A program made the position numbers and the translations under genes. A stretch of DNA of 64,000 nucleotides from Bog-473 sp963788125 (lineage in GTDB: Bacteria > Actinomycetota > Acidimicrobiia > Acidimicrobiales > RAAP-2). The DNA lies in NCBI GenBank assembly GCA_963788125.1, contig CAWBFN010000002.1, positions 1,550,001 to 1,614,000 of the forward strand, in the 5' to 3' direction. Below the pieces are notes generated by a model. It saw only the letters and a list, made by a program, of their open reading frames with translations, did not search any database and was not told the DNA's origin. Positions 18,922-27,702 of the stretch are shown here, one piece after another; the first letter of the stretch is position 1, and every line of letters starts with the position of its first letter.

Positions 18922-20307
18922 TCAAAAATCAGCGACAAGTCGGCGGAGATTTGCGATGGCAGGATCGAGGCTGGCTAGGTAGCGCGTCAAGTTGGTCGCG
19001 ACGTCGGGGCGGGACAGCTGCGCTCTCAGCCCGCAGGAAATGTTGACTCTGGCGTGTCCCATCCACGCCGCGATGTCGTCTTCTTGAGCCCACCTATAGT
19101 CGGCCTGCAGGGAAATCAGAGTGCCGCGGATCCAATCGGCGGGAGTGTCGGGTTGACGGTTGGGCGGGCACAAGCGGTTCTTGTTCGCGATGTCGGGCCG
19201 GGTCGTCTCGACATAGGCGATGAGCGAGGAGTTGAAGGGAGCCAGGCCGATGCGCATGGACTGCAGCCGTATTTCTCCGGGGGCAAAGATGGGTGTTTCC
19301 GGCGCGGGGTTAAGGCCACCTGCTGCAGCATGCACGTGCAGTGTGCCTGCGGTTGTGGGGATGGTGCCATCATCGAGCCATATCGTGCCGGCTTCGATTC
19401 GCCGCACCCTCCCAAGGCGGACCGCTCCGTCGATCTGTCGCAGTAGTTCGATTTCGGCGGTGCTCACGGTCGGGCCGCGGAACATGGTCGGAGTGACGCT
19501 TTCGTCGACTCGCAGCATCTGCCGCGTCTGACCGAGCCGGTCGAAGAGGGCCGTCGCGGAATCGGCTTCAGCGCACACCTCGAGCTGCTGTGCCAGCCCA
19601 TCGAACAGTGTGCCGAGTAACTCGCCGCCTTGAGTAAACGCGCGGTTCAGGTACCACGCTTCACGCGGCTTGATCCATCGGATGAGCGCTGGCGGAACGC
19701 CGTTTTCCAGCAGGTAAAGGACCGCGTCGGCGCCGGTCTTGCCAGCGCCGACGATCACGTACCCGTCCGGCGGCTCCGGCACGCGGGCAAGCTCGTTCAC
19801 CGGCACGCAGTGCACTCCGTCGGCGACCTCAAATGGAGGCTTGGACGTGGCAGGAACGGTCGGTTCGAGGTACGTCGCGTCGACGACGGCTTTGCGGGCC
19901 AAAACCTCATGGCGATCACCAGTCAGCAGCGAAACGAATTCGCCTCTACCCATATAGTTGCACTGCGGGAAGAATCGGACTCGGCCGGAAGCAAGCAGGT
20001 GGTCTTTCATGACACGCTCGTAATACGCGCAGAGCTCGTTCCCGGAAGCACGTTCATACATCCCGGCGTTGACGCCCGAGGCGTCAATGGTGTCGGCCCC
20101 GAGAGGCATCGAGTTGACGCCGTAGTACGCCGAAGGCTGGTGCAATCGTATGAACGGGTAGGTGTCGTTCCAGTGGCCGCCGGGGCCGTGACGACGATCA
20201 ACGATCACCACCTCGGCATCGGATGACGTGATCAGAGAATCAGCGAATGCCATACCGGACGCGCCGGCACCGACGACGAGATAGTCGGCCTCCAGAACTC
20301 CACCCAC
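18922..20307 (-). CDS. FAD-dependent monooxygenase-like oxidoreductase
   Basis: 461 residues. The N-terminal dinucleotide fold begins DYLVVGAGASGMAFADSL, followed by the acidic end of strand 2 (VIVDRRHGPGGHWNDTYPF). A second nucleotide-binding site appears at YVIVGAGKTGADAVLYLLENG. This two-Rossmann layout with GGHWNDTYP resembles flavin-containing or Baeyer-Villiger-type monooxygenases that use FAD and NADPH. C-terminal residues from about 330 are less conserved. The substrate is unknown. It has no obvious operon partner; the neighbouring cyclase scrap and the gene-free stretch upstream are degenerate. Confidence 0.82.
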   Translation of the reverse strand: MGGVLEADYLVVGAGASGMAFADSLITSSDAEVVIVDRRHGPGGHWNDTYPFIRLHQPSAYYGVNSMPLGADTIDASGVNAGMYERASGNELCAYYERVMKDHLLASGRVRFFPQCNYMGRGEFVSLLTGDRHEVLARKAVVDATYLEPTVPATSKPPFEVADGVHCVPVNELARVPEPPDGYVIVGAGKTGADAVLYLLENGVPPALIRWIKPREAWYLNRAFTQGGELLGTLFDGLAQQLEVCAEADSATALFDRLGQTRQMLRVDESVTPTMFRGPTVSTAEIELLRQIDGAVRLGRVRRIEAGTIWLDDGTIPTTAGTLHVHAAAGGLNPAPETPIFAPGEIRLQSMRIGLAPFNSSLIAYVETTRPDIANKNRLCPPNRQPDTPADWIRGTLISLQADYRWAQEDDIAAWMGHARVNISCGLRAQLSRPDVATNLTRYLASLDPAIANLRRLVADF

Positions 20308-20815
20308 GTCGTTCCCCTCCTCAGCACTGACCGTTGACGATGATCGAGCATACGTCGATCCAATTGTGGCACCGGCTTATCGGAGGAATGACTCCATGGC
20401 ACCCCGGTCGCTCCGAGCTTGGTGGATCTGGACGGCCATCGGCAACTTCACCGGTAGTGCGATCTTGTTGACCGGCTGAGCACGAACTCAAGCACTCTCG
20501 TTGCCCTGGGCTTCGTCGTTTTGGTTGTGTCGCTCGGAGTGCAATCCGACCAAACCGCCGGTACACCCCTGAAGGAGCAAATTCAGTGCTGCGATCGCGC
20601 TCACAACGAGGACTCTCATGCCTTTGCGGACGTCCATCACAATAGGGATCGGACGATCCAGGCCACCGGTCGGAGGCTGCTGGTAGCCCTGGCCAGACTC
20701 GGCGACTATGCCGGGCTCGGCCTGTCGGTCGCAAAATCACCGGTCGGCGCGCCAGCCCCTGGGTAGCCCCGAATGCCGGCAGCGAAAGCGCCCGGAGGGA
20801 GGACGCAGTAGCGGT
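20308..20815. other. No secure gene; possible small membrane-protein relic
   Basis: About 500 bases with no convincing CDS. On the plus strand ATG 20396 opens a short Trp-rich hydrophobic peptide that stops after 27 codons. The next frame continues with a hydrophobic STNSSTLVALGFVVLVVSL segment, so a broken small membrane protein is possible. The evidence is too thin to call a gene. Confidence 0.3.
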
Positions 20816-21160
20816 TCACCCTATGCAGAACTCGTTGCCCTCAGGATCAATCATGACCGTCCAGCTACTACCGTTGCCCTCTCGATACTCGACCTTCATC
20901 GCGCCAAGAGCGAGGAGGCGCTCGATCTCGTTTTGCGGGTTCTTGGTGGCCAGGTCGACGTGCATTCGGCTCTTCGCAGTTTTGGGCTCGGGAACGCGCC
21001 AGAACAAGATCCCCCGGACGCCTCGGTGGTCAGGTGCAGCCAGAGCCGCGAAGTCATCCTCTTCGGCTACGGATTGGTAGCCGGTGACTTCTGACCAGAA
21101 AGCTGAGAGCCCTCGTGGATCAGCACAGTCGAATGTCACGTATTTGATGAATGCCGTCAT
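20816..21160 (-). CDS. VOC-family (glyoxalase/bleomycin-resistance fold) protein
   Basis: 114 residues with the paired beta-alpha-beta-beta-beta modules of the vicinal oxygen chelate family. The first module starts FIKYVTFDCADPRGLSAFWSEVTGY and the second ends MIDPEGNEFCIG, the standard C-terminal motif whose Glu often coordinates metal. KSRMHVDLAT in the middle carries the His that commonly pairs with it. Members act as dioxygenases, isomerases or drug-binding proteins; nothing here fixes the substrate. It is one of four related VOC genes in this zone. Confidence 0.85.
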   Translation of the reverse strand: MTAFIKYVTFDCADPRGLSAFWSEVTGYQSVAEEDDFAALAAPDHRGVRGILFWRVPEPKTAKSRMHVDLATKNPQNEIERLLALGAMKVEYREGNGSSWTVMIDPEGNEFCIG

Positions 21161-21326
21161 GGCCCGAACCTAGGCCAGAATCCGCACACATCCGCCAGAA
21201 TCCTGCTCGAGTGGCGGTTTGTTGAAGGTGCCGCCGCACAGATCAAAATCGATCTGCGACTGCCTCAGTCGCCGGAACTGTGAGGCACTTCGCCGGGAGG
21301 GGGGCCTGTCCGCCTCGTTGCATTGC

Positions 21327-21842
21327 TCATTTTGAGGATCGAGCCTCAGAGCCAACCGTGATGCTCGGTGTCCCGGCCAGCGTCTGCAGCACAACGCAGT
21401 AGCGCTCGGTCGTGGAGACCAGATCGGCTACTTCCTCGGGCGTGGCCGAGCTATTGAGATCGAAGTGCAGCCGAATGGCCGTGAAGCCGACCGGGGCGTC
21501 GCGTTGGATGCCGAGGGTACCCCGGAAATCAAGGTCGCCCTCGGCCCGGATCCTCCCCCCGACGGTCAGTCCCCGGTTGATTGCGACCGATCGCAGCGTC
21601 ACTCCTGCACACGCGACGAGTGCCTGAAGGAGCATGTCGCCCGAACACGCCAGAGCACCGTCGCCACCCGTTGCCGGATGCAAGCCAGCCTCCACCATCG
21701 CCCGACCGGTCGCCACCGAGCATGAGACATCCTCATCTCCGAGTCTTCCGTCAGCGTGGAGCGTGATGAACGCTCGCGCTGGGTCCTCCCGGTACTGAGC
21801 CTTCAGTGGTGCCTGAGTCGCTCTGAGCTGCTCACGGTCCAC
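21327..21842 (-). CDS. OsmC-family peroxiredoxin-like protein
   Basis: 171 residues of the OsmC/Ohr superfamily, which reduce organic hydroperoxides with two active cysteines. The first is in the LLQALVACAGVTLRS helix (about residue 78) and the second in ERYCVVLQTL (about residue 148), at family-typical spacing. An N-terminal RAFITLHADGRLGDEDVSC strand region precedes them. Members of this subgroup are often annotated simply as OsmC-like, so peroxide detoxification is inferred. It is followed on the same strand by a gap of about 165 bases and a VOC gene. Confidence 0.85.
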   Translation of the reverse strand: MDREQLRATQAPLKAQYREDPARAFITLHADGRLGDEDVSCSVATGRAMVEAGLHPATGGDGALACSGDMLLQALVACAGVTLRSVAINRGLTVGGRIRAEGDLDFRGTLGIQRDAPVGFTAIRLHFDLNSSATPEEVADLVSTTERYCVVLQTLAGTPSITVGSEARSSK

Positions 21843-22024
21843 TTTCGTTCCTCCTTGGTTCGAGAGCGGAGCCTAGATCCACGACAGGCCGCGAGGCATC
21901 ATCACATGGGCGAAGCCGTCGTTTGACCGGAGGGTGTCCCCGATCCCCGGGCAGGAGCGTGTCGATACTTAGGCCGATTGCTGGACAATGGACTGGCGAT
22001 CGAGCCAGCAGCAAGCCTTTACCT

Positions 22025-22390
22025 TTACCACTCGACACCTGTGGAGACGCAGAACTCGTTCTGCTCTGGGTCCGTCATTCTGACCCACCGGGTCCCCCCG
22101 AAGCTCTGCGAGCGTTCGTCGATGGGATGAGCGCCAAGTCCTCGCAGTCGGAGGACCTCGGCTTCGATGTCGTCAACCACAATGTCGAGATGCATACGGT
22201 TTTTGCCGACTTTGGCTTCGGGGACGCCCTGAAGGAGAAGCGGTGAAGCGATCCCTTCCTTGGGAACAAGCACGGCCAAGTTCTCATCCGCGTAGTAGTC
22301 GCGATAGTGGAGCGCCTCGCGCCAGAACTTGGCGAGCCTGTGTGGCTCTGCACAGTCGAGCACGAGTTCCACCGTTGCCTTGTGTCCCAT
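22025..22390 (-). CDS. VOC-family protein
   Basis: 121 residues starting at ATG 22390 (MGHKATVELVLDCAEPHRLAKFWREAL). The mid-chain GKNRMHLDIVVDDIEAEV and terminal RMTDPEQNEFCVSTG are the standard VOC motifs containing the putative metal His and Glu. It is clearly paralogous in layout to the other VOC genes in this zone but not close in sequence. It is divergent from the first ArsR-SRPBCC cassette. Substrate unknown. Confidence 0.85.
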   Translation of the reverse strand: MGHKATVELVLDCAEPHRLAKFWREALHYRDYYADENLAVLVPKEGIASPLLLQGVPEAKVGKNRMHLDIVVDDIEAEVLRLRGLGAHPIDERSQSFGGTRWVRMTDPEQNEFCVSTGVEW

Positions 22391-22563
22391 CGTGTGCCTC
22401 CAGGCGGAGTAGAAGGGATCTCCGCACGCCAGCCATTGTCTCACTGGACTCCGGGGGGGGTTCGGGAAGCACCAGGGACGGGGGGACCTGCAAATCTTCT
22501 GAGTCCCTCATGGTCGGGCCCGCAGGACAACCTCCCCGGGCGGGCACCGTTCGCGCTGCCCAG

Positions 22564-22591
22564 TTGACATCGTCGGCGGGAGGTGTAATCT
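22564..22591 (+). promoter_or_regulatory. Promoter of the first ArsR-SRPBCC cassette
   Basis: TTGACA at 22564-22569 is a consensus -35 box and TAATCT at 22586-22591 a good -10 box, 16 bases apart. The ArsR ATG begins 9 bases past the -10, where transcription would start, so the mRNA is probably leaderless. The -10 overlaps the left arm of the operator. Confidence 0.75.
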
Positions 22592-22610
22592 ACAACCAAA
22601 TGGTTGTAGA
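22589..22610. promoter_or_regulatory. ArsR operator overlapping the start codon
   Basis: Perfect 10-base inverted arms, TCTACAACCA (22589-22598) and TGGTTGTAGA (22601-22610), surround two bases. The core CAACC-N4-GGTTG recurs twice before the second ArsR gene at 31.6 kb. The ATG at 22600-22602 lies inside the palindrome, so the bound regulator would occlude both the transcription start and its own start codon. Confidence 0.8.
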
Positions 22611-22953
22611 TTCCCTGGAGCGCGAGACACAGACCGATCGGTTGTTTTTCGCGCTCAGCGATGCAACACGGCGCAACATCGTCACGCGGACTCTCGATCG
22701 TGAGCGCTCCGTCAGCGAGCTCGGCCGGCTGTATCCGATCAGCCTCACCGCGGTGCAGAAGCACGTCGAGGTCCTCGTCGACGCCGGTCTGGTCTCAAAG
22801 CACCGGAGCGGACGGGAACAACTCGTGCACGGCGAAGTCAACCAACTTCGTCGCGCGCACGAACTCCTCGATGAACTCGAAACGGTGTGGCGGGCCCGCC
22901 TCGAACGCTTCGAAGACGTCCTCAACGAAACCACTGGGAAGGATTGTAAATGA
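22600..22953 (+). CDS. ArsR-family transcriptional regulator
   Basis: 117-residue winged-helix repressor: FFALSDATRRNIVTRTL, SVSELGRLYPISLTAVQKHVEVLVDAGLVSKHRSGRE with the recognition helix, and a C-terminal dimer helix (HELLDELETVWRARLERF). No Cys-rich metal site is seen, so it is of the non-metal ArsR type that usually accompanies SRPBCC proteins. ATG 22600 is supported by the embedded operator and leaderless promoter. It overlaps the downstream SRPBCC gene by 4 bases (ATGA), so both proteins are made from one message. Confidence 0.9.
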   Translation: MVVDSLERETQTDRLFFALSDATRRNIVTRTLDRERSVSELGRLYPISLTAVQKHVEVLVDAGLVSKHRSGREQLVHGEVNQLRRAHELLDELETVWRARLERFEDVLNETTGKDCK

Positions 22954-23447
22954 CCGTTTGGAATGTCGACAAGAACGCAGAGGCCAAGACAATGGTCATC
23001 ACTGCAGAGTTCAAGACGTCCATCACCAACGTGTGGCAGCTATGGGCCGACCCGCGCCTACTTGAGCGGTGGTGGGGTCCGCCAGGATTCCCGGCCACCT
23101 TCGAGCATCACAACCTCACGCCGGGTGGCACGATCACCTATTTCATGTCCGGCCCCGACGGCGGCGACAGGTTCGACGGCACCTGGAACGTGATCGAGGT
23201 CGACGCGCCGACCAGGCTCGTGGTCGAAGACGCCATCGTCGAAGATGACGGAACGCCAAGCGACGGCAATTCCATGACTCGCATGGAGATCGACATCGAA
23301 GCGGCGGGCGATACGACGCGCATGATCCTCACCACGCATTTCGACTCGCTCGAAGGGATGGAGCAAGCGATCGCCATGGGTGTGGCCGAAGGAATGAAGG
23401 CGTGCATGTCCCAGATCGACGCTCTGCTCGCCGAGGTCGCCGCCTAG
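22950..23447 (+). CDS. SRPBCC (AHSA1-type) ligand-binding protein
   Basis: 165 residues with the START-like helix-grip fold. Seen are ITAEFKTSITNVWQLWADPRLLERWWGPPGFPATF (AHSA1 motif), the PGGTITYFMSGPDG turn, and the long C-terminal helix EGMEQAIAMGVAEGMKACMSQIDALL. Such proteins bind hydrophobic ligands or partner proteins; many are co-transcribed with ArsR regulators, as here (4-base overlap). A role in sensing or clearing the regulator's inducer is inference. Confidence 0.88.
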   Translation: MTVWNVDKNAEAKTMVITAEFKTSITNVWQLWADPRLLERWWGPPGFPATFEHHNLTPGGTITYFMSGPDGGDRFDGTWNVIEVDAPTRLVVEDAIVEDDGTPSDGNSMTRMEIDIEAAGDTTRMILTTHFDSLEGMEQAIAMGVAEGMKACMSQIDALLAEVAA

Positions 23448-23574
23448 AGACTGCTGATGTAAGCGCCGGCGGTACTCGCGACTTTGTGCTGGAGGGCAAG
23501 AATTGGGAGATGCAGGGATCGTCTGAAACCAGAGCAGACGCAGAGTGCAGGGCACAGAAGGAGAGGACTGGACG

Positions 23575-24113
23575 ATGACAGAGGAAAGCAAGCCGGTCGA
23601 AGTGTCACGCAGAATCGAAGCATCGGCGGCCCTCATCTTCAAGATCCTGGCGAATCCGCAACGTCACATGGATTTCGACGGATCATGCTCCGAGGAGCCG
23701 TTTCCGACCGTCCCATCTCCGACGTGGGCGACACCTTCACCATGAAGATGCATCGGCTCGGAGACGACTACCTCATGCTCAACTATGTGGTGGAGTTCGA
23801 TCCAGATCGGCGTATATTTTGGGAACCGGCTTCCGGAGATCCTTCTCGGGCTGAGGGTGATGATCCATCCAAGGTCGGCATCCCCGCGGGCTATCGCTGG
23901 GGCTACATCCTTACTCCGGACGGTGACGATGCCACCATCGTCACGGAGGTATTTGACTATGGCACCGTGACGGAGGAGACCCGCCAATCCCTGTTGCGCG
24001 ATGGCGGGGCGTGGATCAACGGGAACAATTCGCTCCTTGAGTCCATGACGGCCAGCCTGGAGAGGCTCGAGAAGATCATTGCTGGACGCCGGGAACCGTG
24101 CGGCAATGGCTGA
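23575..24113 (+). pseudogene. SRPBCC-family gene with one frameshift
   Basis: ATG 23575 (MTEESKPVEVSRRIEASAA) opens a START-like domain with IFKILANPQRHMDFDGS. The frame then departs. A second frame takes up exactly as MLRGAVSDRPISDVGDTFTMKMHRLGDDYLMLNYVVEF and continues through IFWEPASGD, YRWGYILTP and a C-terminal helix to the stop at 24111-24113. A single base lost near 23681-23685 explains it. Apart from that the gene looks intact (~178 residues). An AGGAG site precedes the start. It follows the ArsR-SRPBCC pair by about 130 bases. Confidence 0.8.
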
Positions 24114-24184
24114 GACCTTCGGGGTCTCGCGCAAACCGGGGACTCCCGCTACATTGAGGTCTTCACCACGACGAGAGGATCCCG

Positions 24185-24496
24185 ATGTCGTCAATCTCAG
24201 GGCCCGAGCACCTCAGCGGCCATCATCGAGACACCCTGATACAGATCTTTCAGAAGAAGACGAACCACAACGTCGAATGGCACGATGTCGTATCATTGCT
24301 CGAGGCGGTCGGATCCATCGAACAACAGCACGACGACATGTTTCTGTTCCGCATCGGCCACGAGACTGAGGTTCTCAGGCGTCCGAGTGACAAGGACATC
24401 GACGGACAACAACTCGTGGACTTGCGCCGAATATTGACGAGTGCTGGCTACGACACCATGGCCGCGGACCTCGAAGACAAAGGCAACGAAGTCTGA
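24185..24496 (+). CDS. Conserved hypothetical, possibly HicA/dsRBD-like fold
   Basis: 103 residues. After a short N-terminus (GPEHLSGHHRDTLIQIFQKK) the sequence NHNVEWHDVVSLLEAVGSIEQQHDDMFLFRIGHETEVLRRP runs helix-strand-strand, then DIDGQQLVDLRRILTSAGY. The helix-strand-strand-strand-helix order recalls the HicA toxin or a double-stranded-RNA-binding fold. No HicB-like partner sits next to it, so it is likely not a toxin. I recall similar proteins annotated as hypothetical. ATG 24185 is the first suitable start. Confidence 0.6.
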   Translation: MSSISGPEHLSGHHRDTLIQIFQKKTNHNVEWHDVVSLLEAVGSIEQQHDDMFLFRIGHETEVLRRPSDKDIDGQQLVDLRRILTSAGYDTMAADLEDKGNEV

Positions 24497-24665
24497 GGAT
24501 GGCTGACGTCTGGGAGCAGATCCGCCCATGCGGTTCTTGTGGGTTTGAAGGCTAAGGCGGAAATAGGCCAATCGGACTATTCACAGTGAGCCTCCGAATC
24601 GCCGGATCCGGGTCCACCCTGGAGAGCTCCGCTGAGGGTAGATCTGGGTCGCCCCGAACAGCCGG

Positions 24666-24947
24666 TTACTTACTGAGCTGGGGTGTAAGTCCGTCCACGT
24701 GCATCTCGTAGTACTCGTTGTTCGCCCATGGTCCGACCGCGCCTTCGACCACCTCACGCACGGCGTCGACCGATTCGCCTTCCCAGATGCAGATGCCGAG
24801 TTCGTGATCGTTGGTAGCCGCGTGGATTGGCAACGCAACGTGGGAAGGAAGCCCACCCTCGAGTGCCTTGGCCTCGGCTGCCTGAAAACCTTCGGGGTCG
24901 TGAATATGGTGGATGACTGTCACAAACACGGGATACCTTCCCTTCAT
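24666..24947 (-). CDS. Small ferredoxin-like-fold protein, DUF4242-like
   Basis: 93 residues starting at ATG 24947 (MKGRYPVFVTVIHHIHDPEGFQAAEAKAL). The alternation of strands and helices and the closing WEGESVDAVREVVEGAVGPWANNEYYEMHVD resemble the DUF4242 (SCO4226-like) group of alpha-beta ferredoxin-fold proteins, some of which bind nickel. The metal-binding residues of that group are not clear here, so binding is not asserted. It is a stand-alone gene. Confidence 0.55.
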   Translation of the reverse strand: MKGRYPVFVTVIHHIHDPEGFQAAEAKALEGGLPSHVALPIHAATNDHELGICIWEGESVDAVREVVEGAVGPWANNEYYEMHVDGLTPQLSK

Positions 24948-25195
24948 AGGGTGACTGCGCGTAAGCGCCGCCCTATTACTAGCAGACCCGACAATGGCGC
25001 GCTCTGGTGTGTCCGAGCACCACGCCCCCTTACGACTGATCTGGGGGCTGCAGGTGACACTGCCGGTATCGAGCACGAACGAGTGCGACTGCCGATCCCA
25101 ATGATGGAGCTCCCCGCACATCTCAGCTTCCTGCGGGGTACTGTGACCCGCGGTCGAAATCGACAGCCGCGTTTCGAGGCATTAGGAGGCTACAG

Positions 25196-25483
25196 ATGGC
25201 GTACGGAGTTGTGCACTTCTTTCCCGGTGGTACCCAGGAGCAATATGACGCAGTTGTGTCGGTCGTACACCCAAGCGGGAAACCACGCCCAGCGGGCGAG
25301 ACACTTCACGCAGCAGGAGCCTCGGAAGGCGGCTGGACGGTGATGGCGGTGTACGATTCGAAAGCTGATTGGGAAAGCTTTCGTGATGGGACACTCCTAC
25401 CAGCGATGCAAAAAGTGATCGAGAGTGGCTTTGCAGCGCCGCCCCAGGAGAATGGGTTCGAGACTCACGTTCTCATTCCGTAG
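25196..25483 (+). CDS. Conserved hypothetical, dimeric alpha-beta barrel-like
   Basis: 95 residues, strongly positioned start: an AGGAGG site at 25184-25189 lies 6 bases before ATG 25196. The chain (VVHFFPGGTQEQYDAVVSVVHPSG, GWTVMAVYDSKADWESFRDGTLLPAMQKV) reads like the antibiotic-biosynthesis-monooxygenase/DABB fold with a central His-containing first strand. It is typical of small secondary-metabolism or detoxification proteins; no catalytic role can be assigned. Confidence 0.65.
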   Translation: MAYGVVHFFPGGTQEQYDAVVSVVHPSGKPRPAGETLHAAGASEGGWTVMAVYDSKADWESFRDGTLLPAMQKVIESGFAAPPQENGFETHVLIP

Positions 25484-25658
25484 ATAGTAAGGAGCGGTGG
25501 AGACCGTTGTCATCCGAGAGTTGGACCTCACTGCCCGGCCCATAACGCCCGGACCGTGGTTACACCCGCCATCACTCGTCGGCATCGGGTGTGCCTAACT
25601 ATCGAGGGCACGATCACAGGCGAAGTGCGCCATCTCCGATGGTTTCATCACGGTCGAC

Positions 25659-26402
25659 TTGCAGCGTCAATGGAAGCCATCTGGTCCTGATGTGGTGAAC
25701 CCGCCGGAGGCTGAACCGAAGTGGTTGCTCCTGCACGGAACACCGCTGACGCCACGGGTGTGGGACGAGGTCGGAGCCCTGCTGGCCATGAGTCGACCCG
25801 TCGTCGCACCGGAGTTTCCACGACCTGGCACGCAGACCGAAATCGCACGACGGGTGCTGGTCTCGCTCGAGGACGCGCAGGCGCCGCTGCACGTGGTCGG
25901 ACATTCCTTCGGCGGACAGGTGGCCATTGAGGTCGCCTTGGCGGCCCCGCGGCGGCTGGCCTCGTTGACCATCCTGTGCAGTCGCGCCACTCCGTTTCCG
26001 GCATTCGCCACCAGCGCCGAGTCACTGCGCCGCGGCGACCCTCTCGACGTGCAGGGATCGCTGGCTCGTTGGTTCCTGCCCGACGAACTTGCCGCCGACG
26101 GACCCATGGTCCGCTTCGTGCGTGCTTGCATCACGGGCGCAGACCGGGCACTGTGGGCCGACGATCTCCAGGCCATCGCCGGTTACGATCGTACCGGGGA
26201 CCTCGGGCACATCGAGGCGCCGACCAGGGTGATCGCGGCTGAGTTCGACCGGGTCGGTACGCCCGACGAGATGCAGGCATTGGCCGACGCCATTCCGGGC
26301 GCCGAGTTCGTGCTGGTCCCGCACGCGTCCCACATGTCGCAGTTCCTGAACCCTGCGACATTGGCCGAGCGGATCGCCGGGACTTCGCGCACACTGAGGT
26401 GA
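25659..26402 (+). CDS. Alpha/beta hydrolase
   Basis: 247 residues with the nucleophile elbow GHSFGG (Ser about residue 88), an oxyanion motif LLLHGTPLTPRVWDE, a late DRVGTPDEM acid region and HASHMSQF containing the putative catalytic His. Together these form a Ser-Asp-His triad in the usual order. Likely an esterase, lactonase or similar; substrate unknown. The start codon is TTG 25659; GTG 25692 is an alternative. It is surrounded by low-information DNA on both sides. Confidence 0.85.
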   Translation: MQRQWKPSGPDVVNPPEAEPKWLLLHGTPLTPRVWDEVGALLAMSRPVVAPEFPRPGTQTEIARRVLVSLEDAQAPLHVVGHSFGGQVAIEVALAAPRRLASLTILCSRATPFPAFATSAESLRRGDPLDVQGSLARWFLPDELAADGPMVRFVRACITGADRALWADDLQAIAGYDRTGDLGHIEAPTRVIAAEFDRVGTPDEMQALADAIPGAEFVLVPHASHMSQFLNPATLAERIAGTSRTLR

Positions 26403-26784
26403 CGTAGGGAGTTGACCCGACGCCTCCACGGAACTCGATCACCGCACAGCTCCCGGGACTCTCACCCGGCTTCGACCGGGCGATTCACGGCACCGTGCAG
26501 TCAAGGCCACGGGAAATCAGCGCAGGCTACTGTCGATTTGCCATTTGTTGAGTTCGCGTTGGCGCCGAGGAGCGCCATGACCCAACCATCCGACGGTCGG
26601 TTGACGCAATGATCGCTTTGGTTCACGAAGGCATGGCCGCCAGCGCACAATCGCAGTGCTCGGCTCGACCGCGGGTAGCCCAGTTCATTGGCGGCTCTGG
26701 CGCCAGGCCAGTAGCCAAGAACGGTCCCGCTCGTAACCTGTTGTTCTGTTGGCTGTAGGACCTCGGACCGAGACGTCTCGTCGT
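26403..26784. other. No recognisable gene
   Basis: About 380 bases between the hydrolase and the amidase. Only short frames without family similarity are seen on either strand, and no repeat or convincing regulatory site was noticed. Confidence 0.5.
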
Positions 26785-27702
26785 TCACCCCCGCGTGTAA
26801 CGCGTCGGGACATGCATGCTCACAACCCAATTCGGTGCATCGACTATCTCGGACACTCGGAGCTCGCCCGTGAGGCTCAGCAACAGATAGGCGTCTACCG
26901 GTACCAGCCCCGTACCGGTGGCTACGATATCCACTGCCCGACGAGTCGCGTCCCTGGCTGCCCGGAATAGGTCGGGACCGATCCCGGTGGTGCATGTCCA
27001 GTCCGTCTCTTGGCGCAGCCCCGAACATTCGTACCATGGAGCGGAGGATCTCATGGGCGACGAGACGCTGACGCGCAAGCGAACGGTCGCAGGGGTTTCT
27101 GCCCCGGTGCCGCACACCTCGCCGTCTCCTTGCACGGCATGGGCGTCGCCGGCGGAGAGCAGCCCTCCCGAAACCTGGGCAGGAAGGTGGAGGGTGCTAC
27201 CGGCAACCAACTGGGAGATATCCATGTTGCCACCTGCCGTAGTGGGTATGAGGAGCGGCGTAGGGCCGGCAGTTGCCGGAGCCACGCCGATCGTGCCAAT
27301 CATCGGGCGCGTTGGTAGTTCCACGCCGCTCGGAGCCGTGATGATTCCATCGCTCACGGTGGAGATCCATAGACGTGGGTCTGGGAAGTCTTCGCTGAGG
27401 AGCCCGAATCCGGGGATATTCGCTGTCCACGCCCAGCCCTCGGTGGCGATCTCAAGGATTTCCACGACGACATCGTCACCTGCCGCCACGCCTTCGACGA
27501 AGACTGGTCCCGTGCAGGGGTTGATTGCGCTGAAGTCCAGGCGGGCGATGGCGGATGCATCGTCATGGCGATCGATCTGACCCCCTGACGCGTCGGCCAG
27601 ATCGAGGGTTAATTCGTCTCCGGGTCCAACGACCACAACTGGGTCCAGACTGTTGTCCCACGCGAGATGGCGCTGTTCAAGTGACAAGTGGATTGACGGC
27701 AC
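26785..27702 (-). CDS. Acetamidase/formamidase-family protein
   Basis: 305 residues of the FmdA/AmdA family, amidases that hydrolyse formamide or acetamide to the acid plus ammonia. Landmarks are the N-terminal QRHLAWDNSLDPVVVVGPGDELT, the FSAINPCTGPVFVEGVAAGDDVVVEI block, GGNMDISQLVAGSTLHLPAQVSGGLLSAGDAHAVQGDGEVCGTG (with the metal-site Asp/His residues), and a long C-terminal strand-rich region. These motifs are in family order and length is near the usual ~310. The start is ATG 27702. It stands alone on its strand. Confidence 0.88.
   Translation of the reverse strand: MPSIHLSLEQRHLAWDNSLDPVVVVGPGDELTLDLADASGGQIDRHDDASAIARLDFSAINPCTGPVFVEGVAAGDDVVVEILEIATEGWAWTANIPGFGLLSEDFPDPRLWISTVSDGIITAPSGVELPTRPMIGTIGVAPATAGPTPLLIPTTAGGNMDISQLVAGSTLHLPAQVSGGLLSAGDAHAVQGDGEVCGTGAETPATVRLRVSVSSPMRSSAPWYECSGLRQETDWTCTTGIGPDLFRAARDATRRAVDIVATGTGLVPVDAYLLLSLTGELRVSEIVDAPNWVVSMHVPTRYTRG

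Noticed and set aside
20396..20766. Possible small membrane protein in two frames
   Set aside because: Neither frame has a family signature and the link between them is speculative.
24185..24496. HicA toxin of a toxin-antitoxin pair
   Set aside because: Only a possible fold resemblance, and no HicB-like antitoxin gene adjoins it.
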